A stretch of DNA of 64,000 nt from positions 61,344 through 125,343 of the forward strand of contig NZ_JACCDE010000012.1 of NCBI RefSeq assembly GCF_013415125.1, given 5' to 3'. Position numbers and translations under genes: made by a program. Below are positions 9,569 to 20,287 of the stretch, piece by piece (position 1 is the first letter of the stretch; each line of letters starts with the position of its first letter). The DNA comes from Vreelandella glaciei (GTDB lineage Bacteria > Pseudomonadota > Gammaproteobacteria > Pseudomonadales > Halomonadaceae). The notes beneath the pieces were generated by a model. That model worked only from the letters and a program-made list of their open reading frames with translations, did not search any database and was not told where the DNA came from.

Positions 9569-10327
9569 CTAGGCGATATACAGCGCTACATCGTGCTGGG
9601 TCAGCAAGCGCTGGATCGCTTCCGGCGGTTTGCGATCGGTGAAGAGCGCATCCAACTGCTCCAGATTGCCCTGCCGCACCACCGGGTTACGGTGAAATTT
9701 GGAGTAGTCTGCCGCCAGGTAGATGCGCCGCGAATTGGCAATAATCGCTTGGGCGACACGTACTTCCTGGTAGTCAAATTCCAGCAGTGAGCCATCCTCA
9801 TCGATGCCACTGATGCCGATGATGCCGTAATCCACCTTGAACTGATTGATAAAGTCGATGGTGGCTTCGCCGATAATACCGCCATCGCGAGAGCGCACCT
9901 GCCCCCCGGCGATGATCACGGTAAAATCCTCTTTATGCTGAAGAATGGCCGCCACATTCAGGTTGTTAGTAATGATCTCTAGACCCTGATGCTCCAGCAA
10001 CGCGTGGGCAATCACTTCATTGCTGGTACCGATGTTGATGAACAGCGATGAGTGGTTGGGTATGTGTTGCGCCAAGCAGCGGGCAATGCGCTCCTTCTCT
10101 TCCAGGTGAAGCGTCTTGCGCGTACTGTAGGCGGTATTCACCGTACTGGATTCGATGCCTACACCGCCATGCACACGGCGCACACGGCCTTCATCAGCTA
10201 GGGTATTCAAATCCCGCCGAATGGTCTGCGGTGTCACCGCAAAGTGGTCGGTGAGCTGTTCGATACTCATGTAGCCGTGCTGACGAACTAGCTCGACAAT
10301 GGCATCCTGACGAAATTGTTGGTTCAT
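9569..10327 (-). CDS. glpR: DeoR-family glycerol regulon repressor GlpR
   Basis: A 252-aa cytosolic repressor. Residues about 5-57 form the DeoR winged helix (recognition part TPQTIRRDLNTLADEGRVRRVHGG) and the rest is the sugar-phosphate-binding domain, with INIGTSNEVIAHALL and YGIIGISGIDEDGSL. The inducer is expected to be glycerol 3-phosphate. The ATG at 10327 matches the family's MNQQFRQDAIVELV start. A frame extension to 10378 exists but adds 17 residues outside the domain. It lies upstream of glpK, facing the same way, with 122 nt between them. Confidence 0.9.
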   Translation of the reverse strand: MNQQFRQDAIVELVRQHGYMSIEQLTDHFAVTPQTIRRDLNTLADEGRVRRVHGGVGIESSTVNTAYSTRKTLHLEEKERIARCLAQHIPNHSSLFINIGTSNEVIAHALLEHQGLEIITNNLNVAAILQHKEDFTVIIAGGQVRSRDGGIIGEATIDFINQFKVDYGIIGISGIDEDGSLLEFDYQEVRVAQAIIANSRRIYLAADYSKFHRNPVVRQGNLEQLDALFTDRKPPEAIQRLLTQHDVALYIA

Positions 10328-10453
10328 AAGCCCGGCCTGTTCGATTTTTATTGGTTTCTGAACGTAATAGGTTAGCAAAATTTTCGAAACCTAATAGCCT
10401 TCATCCACCCCTTCGCTACCATCACACCGACAGGCCGGACCGTTAGACGTTTT

Positions 10454-12403
10454 TTACAGCGGCCATACCAGCAGAATCAGCGGGATAGCGACAGCCAGTA
10501 CTACCAGCGAAAGCGGTAGCCCCAGCTTCCAGTAATCACCGAACCGATAGCCCCCTGGGCCCAGCACCAGTGTATTCGACTGATGGCCGATGGGAGTTAA
10601 AAACGCACAGGAAGCACTTACGGCCACCACCATCAAGAACGGATCGAGCGAGACATCGAACCCATTGGCCAAGCTGACTGCAATCGGCGCCATCAGCAGC
10701 GCAGCCGCCGCGTTGTTGACCACATTCGAGAGCAGCATAGAGAGCAGGAACAGCCCCACCATGGTGACCACCACCGGCCAGTCGCTGCCAAAGCGCAGCA
10801 GTGCATCGGCAATCAGGTCGGCACCGCCACTGGTTTCAAGCGCCTCCCCCACGGGTATCATTGCGGCCAACAGCACGATCACAGGGCCGTCGATGGCTTG
10901 ATACCCTTCGCGCAACGGCAATACGCCAATCAGTAGCGAAATCAAAGCAGCGGTACTCATGGCGACTGCCGCGGGCAGCAGATCGAACAGCATGGCAATG
11001 ATGGCTAAGGCAAAAATGGCGATCGACATGGCCAGCTTGCGCGGCTGCCCCAAGTGCAATTCCCGGCTAGCCAATGGCAGGCAACCAAGGGAGGCCAGAC
11101 TGTCGGACATTTCATTCTCACTGCCCTGCAGCAGCAACACATCACCGTTCTTAAAGCGGATATCGCGCAGGCGCTGCTTCAAACGACCGCCATCCCGGGC
11201 CACGGCCACTAGGTGCAGGCCAAACTGGTGATTCAGGCGTAACTGACGCACGCTGCGATTGATCATCATAGAATCATTACGTACCACGGCTTCAATTAGC
11301 TGCAAGCCTTCGGTATCCACTGGCTGCCGGTCCTGTACCGCATCTTTCGCTTCACCCGTGCCAGCTTTCTCGACCTCTTCGCCGCTTGCGGTGTGTTCAG
11401 GGACGTCCGCCTCTTCTTCCAGTTCGGCTATCGCACTAAGCCCTACCTTATCTTCCAGCATCTGGAGTTCATCGGGACCTGCTTCCAACAGCAGAATGTC
11501 CCCTTCTTCCAAGGCGCCGTGGAAGTTATAGCCAGCACGACGGTTATCATCGCGAACGACCGCTAACACGGGGATGGTTTCGTCCAGCTCATCACGCAGT
11601 TGCTGTAACGTTAAGCCTTTGGCTTTCGACTCTTCACCTACTTTCAATTCCACCAAATAGTTGGCGGTATCGAACATTTCATCGGTAGAGGCTTGGCCGC
11701 TGCGCTTCGGCGTCAAGCGCCAGCCCACCAACACAATAAACACAAGCCCCACCAGCGCCACCGCAATCCCGACAGGCGAAAAGCTAAACATGCTGAACGC
11801 TTCACCCGTCACATCGCGCCGGTAGCTGGAGATAATGATATTGGGTGGTGTGCCAATTAAGGTTGTCAGGCCGCCCAGCAGAGACCCGAACGCCAGCGGC
11901 ATCAGCAGTAAAGAGGGCGAGGTATTATGTTCACGAGCCAACCGCATCGCCACCGGTAACAGCAGTGCGAGAGCGCCCACATTGTTCATAATGCCCGATA
12001 ACAACACGACGGTACCCACCAGCACTAATAGCTGAAGCAGCAGGTTTTCACCCACTTTTAACACTTGATTGGAAATAATATCGACCACACCGGAGCGTTC
12101 AAAGCCCCGGCTAAGTACTAGCACGGCGGCCACTGTAATCACCGCCGGATGGCCGAAACCCATAAAGGCGTTCTCGGCAGGCACTAGCCCGAGCATGACC
12201 GATCCCAGCAACGCCGCCAACGCAACTAGATCGTAGCGAAAGCGTCCCCATATGAACGCAACCAGCGTCAGGCCAAGCACGATAAACACCAATGTACTTG
12301 GCGAAAGCGCCAACCACTCAAGACCTAACGCTTCAAGATTGAGACTCTCAGCACCTGAGCCCTCAGCACCTGAGCTCTCAACACTCATGTCCTCAGCCGA
12401 CAT
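10454..12403 (-). CDS. SLC13-family permease with TrkA-C (RCK) domains
   Basis: An inner-membrane transporter of 649 aa. Several transmembrane helices and the SLC13 signature TTLIGTPPNIIIS come first. A cytosolic middle part (about residues 205-405) contains two TrkA-C-like modules (GDILLLEAGPDELQML and GDVLLLQGSENEMSD), and a second membrane half includes LTPIGHQSNTLVLGPGG. Family members move anions such as sulfate or dicarboxylates with sodium; the substrate cannot be read here. The ATG at 12403 is chosen because GGGAGTAGGAAAAGG precedes it. The N-terminus has a short Ser/Glu/Ala-rich repeat-like stretch (SVESSGAEGSGAESLN). Confidence 0.85.
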   Translation of the reverse strand: MSAEDMSVESSGAEGSGAESLNLEALGLEWLALSPSTLVFIVLGLTLVAFIWGRFRYDLVALAALLGSVMLGLVPAENAFMGFGHPAVITVAAVLVLSRGFERSGVVDIISNQVLKVGENLLLQLLVLVGTVVLLSGIMNNVGALALLLPVAMRLAREHNTSPSLLLMPLAFGSLLGGLTTLIGTPPNIIISSYRRDVTGEAFSMFSFSPVGIAVALVGLVFIVLVGWRLTPKRSGQASTDEMFDTANYLVELKVGEESKAKGLTLQQLRDELDETIPVLAVVRDDNRRAGYNFHGALEEGDILLLEAGPDELQMLEDKVGLSAIAELEEEADVPEHTASGEEVEKAGTGEAKDAVQDRQPVDTEGLQLIEAVVRNDSMMINRSVRQLRLNHQFGLHLVAVARDGGRLKQRLRDIRFKNGDVLLLQGSENEMSDSLASLGCLPLASRELHLGQPRKLAMSIAIFALAIIAMLFDLLPAAVAMSTAALISLLIGVLPLREGYQAIDGPVIVLLAAMIPVGEALETSGGADLIADALLRFGSDWPVVVTMVGLFLLSMLLSNVVNNAAAALLMAPIAVSLANGFDVSLDPFLMVVAVSASCAFLTPIGHQSNTLVLGPGGYRFGDYWKLGLPLSLVVLAVAIPLILLVWPL

Positions 12404-12652
12404 CCTTTTCCTACTCCCTTGCCACCGTTTGATAACGGCAGCATACGATTGATGCACGCCACGCCACAGGCATGGCTATTCTCCACGCACATTAGACGTT
12501 TACTATACACAGGTATAGTCCCTGCATACGCATCGCCCGCTGAATAGCCGACCGTGGCATTCGGCCCTGACCAGCTTGCCAATAGCGTGGCAAGCGATGA
12601 GAGTCGAATGCGTCAGTTGGATGTGTATGTAGGGTACTTATGTAGTTAGGAA

Positions 12653-13630
12653 TTAGGGCAAGAGAATAGTCGAGCCGGTAGTTTTACGGCTCTGTAGGGC
12701 GTCCTGGGCCTTACCCGCTTCTGCCAGCGGATAGCGGTTGGCGATGTCAATCTTGATCTTTCCGCTCTCGAGCATGGCGAAAAACTCCTGGCACATCATT
12801 TCCAGACGCTCGCGCGTGTCGGCGTAACCGTTCAGGCTGGGGCGAGTCACGTAAAGCGCGCCCTTCTGGTTGAGGATGCCGATATTGACACCATCCACCG
12901 GGCCCGAAGCGTTGCCAAAGCTCACCATCAAGCCGCGCGTCTTCAAGCAGTCCAGCGACATTTCCCAGGTATCCTTACCTACCGAGTCATACACCACATC
13001 GCACATCTCGCCGTTAGTCAGCTCGCGCACCCGCTCGACCACGTTCTCTTCGCTGTAATTGATCGTCGCCCAGGCACCATTGGCCATGGCCAGATCCGCT
13101 TTTTCCTGGGAACTGACGGTACCAATTAGCTTAACGTCTAATGACTTCGCCCACTGGCAGGCAATCGACCCTACCCCACCGGCAGCCGCATGGAACAGAA
13201 TGGTTTCGCCGCCTTTCAGCTCATAGGTCTGGCGCAACAGGTATTGCACGGTCAGGCCCTTGAGCATACTGGCCGCTGCCGTCTCGAAATCAACAAAATC
13301 GGGGAGCTTGACCACTTTCGTCGCTGGCAGCGTATGCAGTTCTGCATAAGCACCTAAAGGTCCTTGGGCATAAGCGACGCGATCACCGACGCTTAAGTGC
13401 GTCACGCCAGCGCCGACAGCATCGACTACACCGGCGCCTTCGGTGCCAAGGCCAGAAGGCATCGCGGGGGCAGGATAAAGACCGGTACGAAAATAGATAT
13501 CGATAAAATTGAGGCCAACGGCTTTGTTGGCGATACGCACTTCGCCCTGACCGGGTTCAGCGGGGGTCACGTCGACCAGTTCAAGCACCTCGGAACCGCC
13601 GGTCTGGGCAAATTGGATACGCTTAGACAT
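12653..13630 (-). CDS. qor: NADPH:quinone oxidoreductase (zinc-independent MDR family)
   Basis: A cytosolic enzyme of 325 aa that reduces quinones with NADPH. It has the GroES-like N-terminal half with NKAVGLNFIDIYFRTGLYP and the Rossmann half with HAAAGGVGSIACQWAKS around residues 148-164. The structural zinc cysteines of alcohol dehydrogenases are missing, as expected for this family, and the length is typical. It is transcribed alone, divergent from ugpQ. The symbol follows the best-known member; the exact substrate is not shown. Confidence 0.88.
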   Translation of the reverse strand: MSKRIQFAQTGGSEVLELVDVTPAEPGQGEVRIANKAVGLNFIDIYFRTGLYPAPAMPSGLGTEGAGVVDAVGAGVTHLSVGDRVAYAQGPLGAYAELHTLPATKVVKLPDFVDFETAAASMLKGLTVQYLLRQTYELKGGETILFHAAAGGVGSIACQWAKSLDVKLIGTVSSQEKADLAMANGAWATINYSEENVVERVRELTNGEMCDVVYDSVGKDTWEMSLDCLKTRGLMVSFGNASGPVDGVNIGILNQKGALYVTRPSLNGYADTRERLEMMCQEFFAMLESGKIKIDIANRYPLAEAGKAQDALQSRKTTGSTILLP

Positions 13631-13828
13631 TAGGGTTTCCTTTCATTGTTGGGTTTGTACAAGATAGACAAGACAACAGGTGCCGCTATACAAGCGCGTC
13701 ATGACGTTTAAATCAAGCTAGCACGCTAGCCTATTTTCACCCCTATGCTGTTTAGCGGTGAAATCCCGCTGTCATCCCCCCATGCTAGAATCTACACTCC
13801 TTTATCGTCCAAGGCTTAGAGCGCTGTC

Positions 13829-14584
13829 ATGACGCATCCCGCTATTCAAGTTCCCTCGCTGATTGCCCACCGCGGCTACTCTGCCGCTGCTCCCGAAAAC
13901 ACCTTGGCCGCCGTGCGCGCCGCCCATCAGGCGGGCGCCACCTGGGTAGAGCTGGACGTGCAACTGCTCGGTGATGGAACCCCGGTCATCTGGCACGACG
14001 CCGACGTGTCGCGCTGCTCGAACGGGCGCGGCAGCCTGGCCTCAATGAGTTGGGCAACAGCGCAAACGCTGGATGCGGGCAGCTGGTTTGGTGATCGCTT
14101 TGCAGGTGAAAAGATGCCCAGTCTGGGAGAAATGCTGGCGCTACTTAACGAGCTGGAAATGGGCGTCAACATGGAGATAAAAGTCAACAAAGGGCGCGAC
14201 CCCACCGCGTTGGTGGAGCGCGCCCTGCCTGAGATGCTGGACACCCTGCCCCCCGAACGGCTGATCATCTCCTCCTTCAATACCGAGGCCCTGACCCACT
14301 GCCGCCAGTTAGCAGGCAAGGAGCGTCTGGCGCTAGGCGTGCTGTACAATGGCGTACCCAAAACTTGGCGAGCACAGTGCGAAGCCATTGACGCTTTTAG
14401 CGTGCACCCGTCCTGGTCACGCCTGAAGCGCGCCCAGGTCGAGGCCATGCAACGGGACGGCTATCAGGTCCTTTGTTATACCGCCAATGACCCCAGCGCC
14501 TTCCATAGCCGCTGGGCGTGGGGTATCGCTGGCGTGATTACCGACGAACCCGCTGCGTTCAAGCGCTTTCTAGATAGCCATTAA
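13829..14584 (+). CDS. ugpQ: Glycerophosphodiester phosphodiesterase
   Basis: A 251-aa TIM-barrel enzyme that hydrolyses glycerophosphodiesters to glycerol 3-phosphate and an alcohol. It has the two GDPD signatures AHRGYSAAAPENTLAA (residues about 12-27) and ELDVQLLGDGTPVIWHD (about 42-58), with the catalytic His and the metal-binding Glu/Asp, and ends with GIAGVITDEP. No signal peptide is present, so it is cytosolic like UgpQ rather than the periplasmic GlpQ type. Its product feeds the glpD route 8 kb away. It is followed after 47 nt by nfo. Confidence 0.9.
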   Translation: MTHPAIQVPSLIAHRGYSAAAPENTLAAVRAAHQAGATWVELDVQLLGDGTPVIWHDADVSRCSNGRGSLASMSWATAQTLDAGSWFGDRFAGEKMPSLGEMLALLNELEMGVNMEIKVNKGRDPTALVERALPEMLDTLPPERLIISSFNTEALTHCRQLAGKERLALGVLYNGVPKTWRAQCEAIDAFSVHPSWSRLKRAQVEAMQRDGYQVLCYTANDPSAFHSRWAWGIAGVITDEPAAFKRFLDSH

Positions 14585-14631
14585 TCCATTCATATACTTG
14601 AGTACGTTCAAACAATGACAAGGAGTCCGTT

Positions 14632-15495
14632 GTGAAATACCTGGGAGCCCACGTGAGCGCCGCTGGCGGTGCAGATCAAGCCGTTCACCGGGCGGTGGAG
14701 ATCGGTGCCGATGCCTTTGCGCTGTTCACCAAAAACCAGCGCCAGTGGAAGGGCAAGCCCCTCACCGATGACGCGATTCAAGCCTTTCGTGATGCCTGTG
14801 CTAAACACGCTTTTTCGCCTGGGCAAATTTTACCCCACGACAGCTACCTGATTAATCTGGGCCACCCAGAGCAGGAAGGCTTAGCCAAATCCCGGGAGGC
14901 CTTTTTAGATGAAATGCAGCGCTGCGAACAGCTCGGCCTGACACTGCTCAATTTCCACCCAGGCAGTCATCTAAACAAGATCAGCGAAAGCGACTGTTTA
15001 AAGCGTATTGCCGAGTCCGTTAATGAAGCGCTTACGCATACCCAAGGTGTCACGGCAGTGATTGAAAACACCGCGGGGCAAGGCAGCAACCTGGGCTGGC
15101 GCTTTGAGCATCTGGCCGAGATCATTGAGCATGTAGACGATAAAACCCGCGTGGGCGTATGTATTGATACCTGCCATGCTTTTGCCGCCGGGTATGACCT
15201 GCGCAGTACAGAAGCGACACAGGGAACGCTTGATGAGCTCGGCAAAGTGGTGGGGTTCAACTACCTGCGTGGTATGCATTTGAACGATGCCAAAAGCGGA
15301 TTCGCCAGCCGTGTGGATCGCCACCATAGCCTGGGCAAAGGCAATATCGGGCTACCCGCCTTTACCACCATCATGCAGGATGCCCGGATTGACGACATTC
15401 CTTTAATATTGGAAACCGTCGAGCCTGAGATATGGGCCGAGGAGATCAGCTGGCTGCGCGCTCAGGCGTCCAAAGAAGCCACGTCGAGCCATTAA
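14632..15495 (+). CDS. nfo: Endonuclease IV (AP endonuclease Nfo)
   Basis: A 287-aa TIM-barrel zinc nuclease that cuts DNA 5' to abasic sites in base excision repair. Family motifs visible are [14 protein letters not shown] at the start, LNFHPGSHL (about 102-110), [13 protein letters not shown] (about 142-154), [15 protein letters not shown] (about 175-189), and MHLNDAK with [11 protein letters not shown] further on. The start is GTG, fixed by AAGGAG six bases upstream at 14620-14625. Confidence 0.95.
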   Translation: MKYLGAHVSAAGGADQAVHRAVEIGADAFALFTKNQRQWKGKPLTDDAIQAFRDACAKHAFSPGQILPHDSYLINLGHPEQEGLAKSREAFLDEMQRCEQLGLTLLNFHPGSHLNKISESDCLKRIAESVNEALTHTQGVTAVIENTAGQGSNLGWRFEHLAEIIEHVDDKTRVGVCIDTCHAFAAGYDLRSTEATQGTLDELGKVVGFNYLRGMHLNDAKSGFASRVDRHHSLGKGNIGLPAFTTIMQDARIDDIPLILETVEPEIWAEEISWLRAQASKEATSSH

Positions 15496-15602
15496 ACTCT
15501 GAATGGCTGCGGCTTTTGCATGGCTGCTGCTTTTGCACCGCAGGCAATGCTTGCCTACCCTTAGACTCCTTTCCCAAGCCCAGCCGACGTAAGGAGTATG
15601 CG

Positions 15603-17018
15603 ATGAGCGGTACCGATCTTGGCAGCCTGGATGCCCAGACCTTAGCTCACTTGTTCGCAAGCCGTGAGGCTTCCCCCCTCGAGGCGGCCCGAGCCGCCCT
15701 TGAGCGGATCGAGCGCTTCAACCCAGACGTGAACGCTTATGTTCACGTGGATGCCGAAGGCGCCGAATCAGCGGCAAAAGCCTCGGCAAGGCGCTGGGGG
15801 CAAGGTAAACCACTCAGCCCCATCGATGGGGTGCCGGTATCGCTGAAGGACCTGACTCAGGTGGCAGGCATGCCCTGCCGGGAAGGGTCACTGACCTCCT
15901 CCGACGCGCCATGCGATACCGATGCGCCTCCGGCCCGCATGTTACGCGAAGCAGGGGCAGTGATACTGGGCAAGACCAATACGCCCGAATTCGGCTGGAA
16001 AGCGGTCACCGATAACCGTATCTTTGGTGCCACGGCCAACCCCTGGGATACCCGTTTGACCCCTGGCGGCTCCTCCGGCGGAGCCGCTGCAGCCGCAGCT
16101 CTCAATATGGGCGTGCTTCACCAGGGCGGCGATTCAGGCGGTTCGATCCGTATTCCCGCGGCGTTTACGGGGGTATTTGGCTTCAAGCCCACCTACGGCT
16201 GGACACCTCAATGGCCGCCCGCAAAAGAGCCCAGCCTTTCTCACCTGGGGCCATTGACACGTACCGTGCGCGACGCGGTCAGCATGCTGAATGTGATAGG
16301 TCGCTACGATTATCGTGACCCCTACGCCACTCGCGGGCAGCCTGAGTGCTGGGGGGTCGACCTGGACAAAGGATTAACCGGGCTGCGGATTGGCTACTCC
16401 GCGGATCTTGGTTACGCCAAGGTAGACCCGCAAATTGCCGAGCGCGTGCATGAAGCGGCCATGAGACTGGAGGAGTTGGGCGCTGAAATCGTCGAGGTAA
16501 ACCCAGGCTTTTCGTCACCACTGGAGACATTTCGCAAGCTATGGTTTACCGCCTCCTTAGAGCAGTGGTCGCAAACGAGCCAACATCAGCGCACGCTTTT
16601 AGATCCCGGCATGGTAGCCAATGCCCGCGAAGCAGAGCCCTGGAAAGCCGTTGAGCTGTTTCGTGCCCTGGCCGACCGCGCGGCATTAACGCAACGCCTG
16701 GAACACTTCAATCAAGAATATCATTTACTGATGACACCCTCGGTGGCAGTCAGTCCGTTTGAAATTAATCAGGAAGTGCCCCCAGGCAGCGGCATGCAGG
16801 ACTGGGAAGAGTGGGCGCCGTTTAGCTACCCCTTTAACCTCAGCCAGCAACCCGCCGCATCGGTACCCTGCGGGTTTACCAATGAAGGCTTGCCGGTTGG
16901 CTTCCAACTCGCTGGCGGCAAGTTTGATGATATTCGCGTTCTACGCGCTTGCCACGCTTACATGGAAGCATATCCACCACGTTTTCCCAGCGTTCCCAAT
17001 CCCGCCCAGTATGCGTAA
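15603..17018 (+). CDS. Amidase (amidase signature family)
   Basis: A 471-aa hydrolase of carboxamides with the Ser-cisSer-Lys triad. The Lys lies in SLKDLTQVAG, the cis-Ser in the glycine/serine-rich GGSSGGAAAAAAL, and the nucleophile in GGDSGGSIRIPAAF. Length is typical. The ATG at 15603 follows TAAGGAGTATGCG; an upstream extension would overlap nfo and lacks family similarity. The physiological substrate is unknown. It is not obviously GatA, because no gatB or gatC is next to it. A strong terminator follows. Confidence 0.9.
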   Translation: MSGTDLGSLDAQTLAHLFASREASPLEAARAALERIERFNPDVNAYVHVDAEGAESAAKASARRWGQGKPLSPIDGVPVSLKDLTQVAGMPCREGSLTSSDAPCDTDAPPARMLREAGAVILGKTNTPEFGWKAVTDNRIFGATANPWDTRLTPGGSSGGAAAAAALNMGVLHQGGDSGGSIRIPAAFTGVFGFKPTYGWTPQWPPAKEPSLSHLGPLTRTVRDAVSMLNVIGRYDYRDPYATRGQPECWGVDLDKGLTGLRIGYSADLGYAKVDPQIAERVHEAAMRLEELGAEIVEVNPGFSSPLETFRKLWFTASLEQWSQTSQHQRTLLDPGMVANAREAEPWKAVELFRALADRAALTQRLEHFNQEYHLLMTPSVAVSPFEINQEVPPGSGMQDWEEWAPFSYPFNLSQQPAASVPCGFTNEGLPVGFQLAGGKFDDIRVLRACHAYMEAYPPRFPSVPNPAQYA

Positions 17019-17038
17019 CGCATACTCAGCATAAAAAA

Positions 17039-17069
17039 ACCCAGCCCGGCAGAAAGCCGGGCTGGGTTT
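17039..17069 (+). terminator. Bidirectional intrinsic terminator between the amidase and the lipoprotein gene
   Basis: A 12-bp stem (ACCCAGCCCGGC / GCCGGGCTGGGT) with a 5-nt AGAAA loop. On the plus strand it is followed by TTT; on the minus strand it runs into TTTTTT(T)AT. It is placed to end both convergent genes. Confidence 0.88.
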
Positions 17070-17088
17070 TAGCGAGCAGCGTTAAACG

Positions 17089-17523
17089 TTACATCGCGGA
17101 AAGCTTTTCCTCGTCCAGCACGCCTGACATACGCACCATGGCCAGCGCTTCATCAAGGCTGCCCATTTCTTCAATCATGACTAACTCGCTCTCTAAGCTC
17201 ACCGGCTGACCAGCCTTCTCAGAGAGTATTTTTTCCAGGGAAGCCACATCCATAGCGTCGTCTAAGTGGTGAACATCTACTGAGGCGCTGTTGCGGCCGG
17301 GCAGATAGATGGTGCCATTAGAGAAATCCACGGCGTAGGCAATCACCCCAGGTACGATAAAGAACAGTAACCCTACCCCATTGGCGATAGCGATAACCGG
17401 ATCAATATCGCCACTCATCTGACCTTTTCGCTCAGGATGAAACAATGTACCGCAACCACTTAATGACACGATTGAAACGCCAATCACGGCGCCTGTCAAC
17501 CAGCGACGAACTGCTTGATGCAT
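17089..17523 (-). CDS. Small lipoprotein with a membrane-helix-like core
   Basis: A 144-aa predicted lipoprotein. The signal peptide ends in the lipobox SLSGC, with Cys near residue 24. The mature part has a hydrophobic stretch (GVGLLFFIVPGVIAYAVDF) followed by NGTIYLP, a pattern seen in YceK/YidQ-like lipoproteins of proteobacteria. The C-terminal 60 residues are acidic and helical. The function is unknown. The ATG at 17523 gives a proper signal peptide; ten upstream residues in frame would spoil it. Confidence 0.75.
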   Translation of the reverse strand: MHQAVRRWLTGAVIGVSIVSLSGCGTLFHPERKGQMSGDIDPVIAIANGVGLLFFIVPGVIAYAVDFSNGTIYLPGRNSASVDVHHLDDAMDVASLEKILSEKAGQPVSLESELVMIEEMGSLDEALAMVRMSGVLDEEKLSAM

Positions 17524-17818
17524 GAAGATTCCCTCAATCAAAAAAGTAACCATAGTCGGCGTAACATGCTGTCGTGCAGCATTTTTTTATGGCTATTCAT
17601 TGCCGACTATCGCGCTCTAAAACCAACGTAGTTTAGCACAGCCTGCCAAAAGCATAGATAATTTGGCGATAAGCACTATTTTGCCGCTTTAACCGCTAGG
17701 CCGTACAATGGCCCGATTCAACGCTAACGGGGCTACCGCCCTGAATGTGAGTATGGCTTCTTCCAAGCACATTTTCTTCTAAACGCTATTTTCTAAGCTC
17801 TAAGGAATGCTCTAACCC

Positions 17819-19537
17819 ATGCGCGCCAGCCAATTATTGATTGCCACTCTGAAAGAAACCCCGGCCGACGCCGAAGTCATTAGCCACCAGCTAATGCTAC
17901 GCGCCGGGATGATTCGCCGTTTAACCTCAGGGCTTTATACATGGCTGCCGCTTGGCCTGCGCACACTGCGTAAAGTAGAAGCCATCGTGCGCGAAGAGAT
18001 GAACCGCGCCGGTGCACAAGAAGTACTGATGCCCGCCGTTCAACCGGCGGAGCTATGGCAAGAGTCTGGCCGTTGGGAGCAGTACGGCCCTGAGCTGTTA
18101 CGTTTAAAAGATCGCCATGACCGCGACTACTGCGTTGGCCCGACCCACGAAGAGGTCATCACCGACCTAGTGCGTAAAGAGATCGCCAGCTACAAGCAAC
18201 TGCCGGTCAATTTCTATCAGATTCAAACCAAATTCCGCGATGAGATTCGTCCACGCTTTGGGGTGATGCGCTCGCGTGAGTTCATCATGAAGGACGCCTA
18301 CTCCTTCCACCTGGATGAAGCGTCACTGAAGCAGACCTATCAGGATATGTACGATGCCTACACGCGCATTTTCACGCGTTTAGGGCTTAACTTTCGTCCC
18401 GTCATCGCCGACAACGGCTCGATTGGCGGTACCGGCTCTCACGAATTCCACGTACTCGCCGATTCCGGTGAAGACGATATCGTGTTCTCCAACTCCTCCG
18501 ATTACGCGGCCAACATGGAGAAAGCCGAGGCGCTCCCTGCTCCGCTTGGTAGCCAAGCAACTCGTGCCGAACCCAGCGAAGAATTGCGCTTGGTCGATAC
18601 CCCTGACACCAAAACGATCGCTGCCCTGGTGAAGCAGTTCGAGCTGCCGATTGAAAAAACCATCAAAACGTTGATGGTTCACGCAGCTGAAGGCGGCCTG
18701 ATCGCGCTGCTGATTCGTGGCGATCATGAGCTCAACGAAGTTAAGGCAGAAAACTTGGCCAACGTCGCTGCGCCGCTAACCATGGCCAGTGAAGAAGAAA
18801 TTCGTGCAGCGGTGGGTGCCGGGCCCGGCTCACTGGGCCCGGTCGGTCTGAAAATGCCGGTCATTATTGACCGCAGCGTGGCATTGATGAGCGACTTTGG
18901 CGCCGGTGCCAATGTGGATGACAAGCACTACTTCGGTATTAACTGGGAGCGCGATGTGGCCCTGCCCGAGATTGCCGATCTACGCAATGTCGTTGAAGGC
19001 GATCCGTCTCCCGATGGCCAAGGTACGCTCTCCATCAAGCGCGGTATTGAAGTCGGTCACGTTTTCCAGCTTGGCCAAAAATATTCCCAGGCCATGAACG
19101 CCAACGTGTTGGGCGATAACGGCAAAACCAGCCACCCGTGGATGGGCTGCTACGGTATCGGCGTGACCCGCGTGGTCGCCGCCGCCATTGAGCAGAACCA
19201 CGACGAATCCGGGATTATCTGGCCTAACGCCATTGCCCCCTTCCAAGTGGCATTAGTGCCGATGAATGCGCACAAGTCCCAGCGTGTCCGTGAAGAGTCT
19301 GAGCGCCTTTACCAAGCACTCAGCGCCGCTGGTCTCGACGTATTGTTAGATGACCGCGACACTCGCCCCGGCGTCAAATTTGCCGACCTGGAACTGATAG
19401 GCGTACCCCATCGGTTGGTGATTGGAGATCGCGGCTTGGATAATGGCGAGCTGGAGTACAAAGGCCGCCGGGATAGCGAAGCAACCATGGTGCCCGCAGA
19501 TCAAATTATCGACTTTTTGCGTGAGAAGGCCCGCTAA
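17819..19537 (+). CDS. proS: Prolyl-tRNA synthetase
   Basis: A cytosolic class II aminoacyl-tRNA synthetase of 572 aa that charges tRNA-Pro. It is the bacterial type with an editing (YbaK-like) insertion at about residues 225-390 (for example [16 protein letters not shown]). Class II motifs include [17 protein letters not shown] near 63-79, motif 2 with [17 protein letters not shown], and motif 3 with [15 protein letters not shown]. The C-terminal anticodon domain (VALVPMN onward) is complete. AAGGA precedes the ATG. Confidence 0.97.
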   Translation: MRASQLLIATLKETPADAEVISHQLMLRAGMIRRLTSGLYTWLPLGLRTLRKVEAIVREEMNRAGAQEVLMPAVQPAELWQESGRWEQYGPELLRLKDRHDRDYCVGPTHEEVITDLVRKEIASYKQLPVNFYQIQTKFRDEIRPRFGVMRSREFIMKDAYSFHLDEASLKQTYQDMYDAYTRIFTRLGLNFRPVIADNGSIGGTGSHEFHVLADSGEDDIVFSNSSDYAANMEKAEALPAPLGSQATRAEPSEELRLVDTPDTKTIAALVKQFELPIEKTIKTLMVHAAEGGLIALLIRGDHELNEVKAENLANVAAPLTMASEEEIRAAVGAGPGSLGPVGLKMPVIIDRSVALMSDFGAGANVDDKHYFGINWERDVALPEIADLRNVVEGDPSPDGQGTLSIKRGIEVGHVFQLGQKYSQAMNANVLGDNGKTSHPWMGCYGIGVTRVVAAAIEQNHDESGIIWPNAIAPFQVALVPMNAHKSQRVREESERLYQALSAAGLDVLLDDRDTRPGVKFADLELIGVPHRLVIGDRGLDNGELEYKGRRDSEATMVPADQIIDFLREKAR

Positions 19538-19592
19538 GTCGGCAAAGGTTGTCACCGCGTGGCGGGCTCTAGGCTTTGTGGCGCGGTGGTTA

Positions 19593-20174
19593 ATGACGGC
19601 ACGACGTCCAAGCGTTGCTATAACGCTTGGCGTGTTGTTGCTAGACGCTGTGCCATTAGCAGCACAGCCGCTGCCACCAGCTCTTCGCCCGACTCTTGAA
19701 ACGGCCAACCAGCAGCATCAAACCGCTCAACAGCAGTGGGCAGCCCGCCAGTGGCGCATGCAAATGGATGCGCCACTGGCGCGCTTCATTGATGATGCGG
19801 CCCAACGTCAAACGCTGCTCACGCGTATCTACCAAGAAGCCAGACTCGCAGGTTTGCCACCGGATTTGGTGTTAGCCTTAATTCAGGTCGAAAGCGCGTT
19901 CAAAGCCGATGCCATTTCATCAGCGGGTGCTGTTGGCTTGATGCAAATCATGCCTTTCTGGATCAGCGAGCTAGGGTTGCCGATTGACGACCTCACCCAC
20001 CCGCCGCGCAATTTACGCTATGGCTGTACGATTCTGGCGCACTACCTAGCCATTGAGAGTGGCGACTTTACTCGTGCGTTGGCGCGATATAATGGCAGTT
20101 TGGGAGAGACGTGGTACCCAGAACGCGTCATGCAAGCGTGGCGAGACACGTGGCGCCAGCCACCACAGCGTTAA
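19593..20174 (+). CDS. Soluble lytic murein transglycosylase (SLT family)
   Basis: A 193-aa exported enzyme that cleaves peptidoglycan glycan strands. A signal peptide (residues about 1-26, ending PLAAQ) precedes a Gln-rich linker and an SLT domain. The SLT domain contains the catalytic Glu in ALIQVESAFKADAIS, then GAVGLMQIMP, RNLRYGC and ALARYNGS. The ATG at 19593 gives the signal peptide; the frame extends upstream into proS. It starts 55 nt after proS and may be co-transcribed. Confidence 0.85.
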   Translation: MTARRPSVAITLGVLLLDAVPLAAQPLPPALRPTLETANQQHQTAQQQWAARQWRMQMDAPLARFIDDAAQRQTLLTRIYQEARLAGLPPDLVLALIQVESAFKADAISSAGAVGLMQIMPFWISELGLPIDDLTHPPRNLRYGCTILAHYLAIESGDFTRALARYNGSLGETWYPERVMQAWRDTWRQPPQR

Positions 20175-20287
20175 GCAGTCTGCTCAGCAGCTTCAATCAG
20201 GCCGACCGCCAAGAACTGGTCCAACAGTTCGGCCATGTCCTTACGCACTTGTTCGAGTGAAATTTTTATAGGCTTACCAGCACCTAT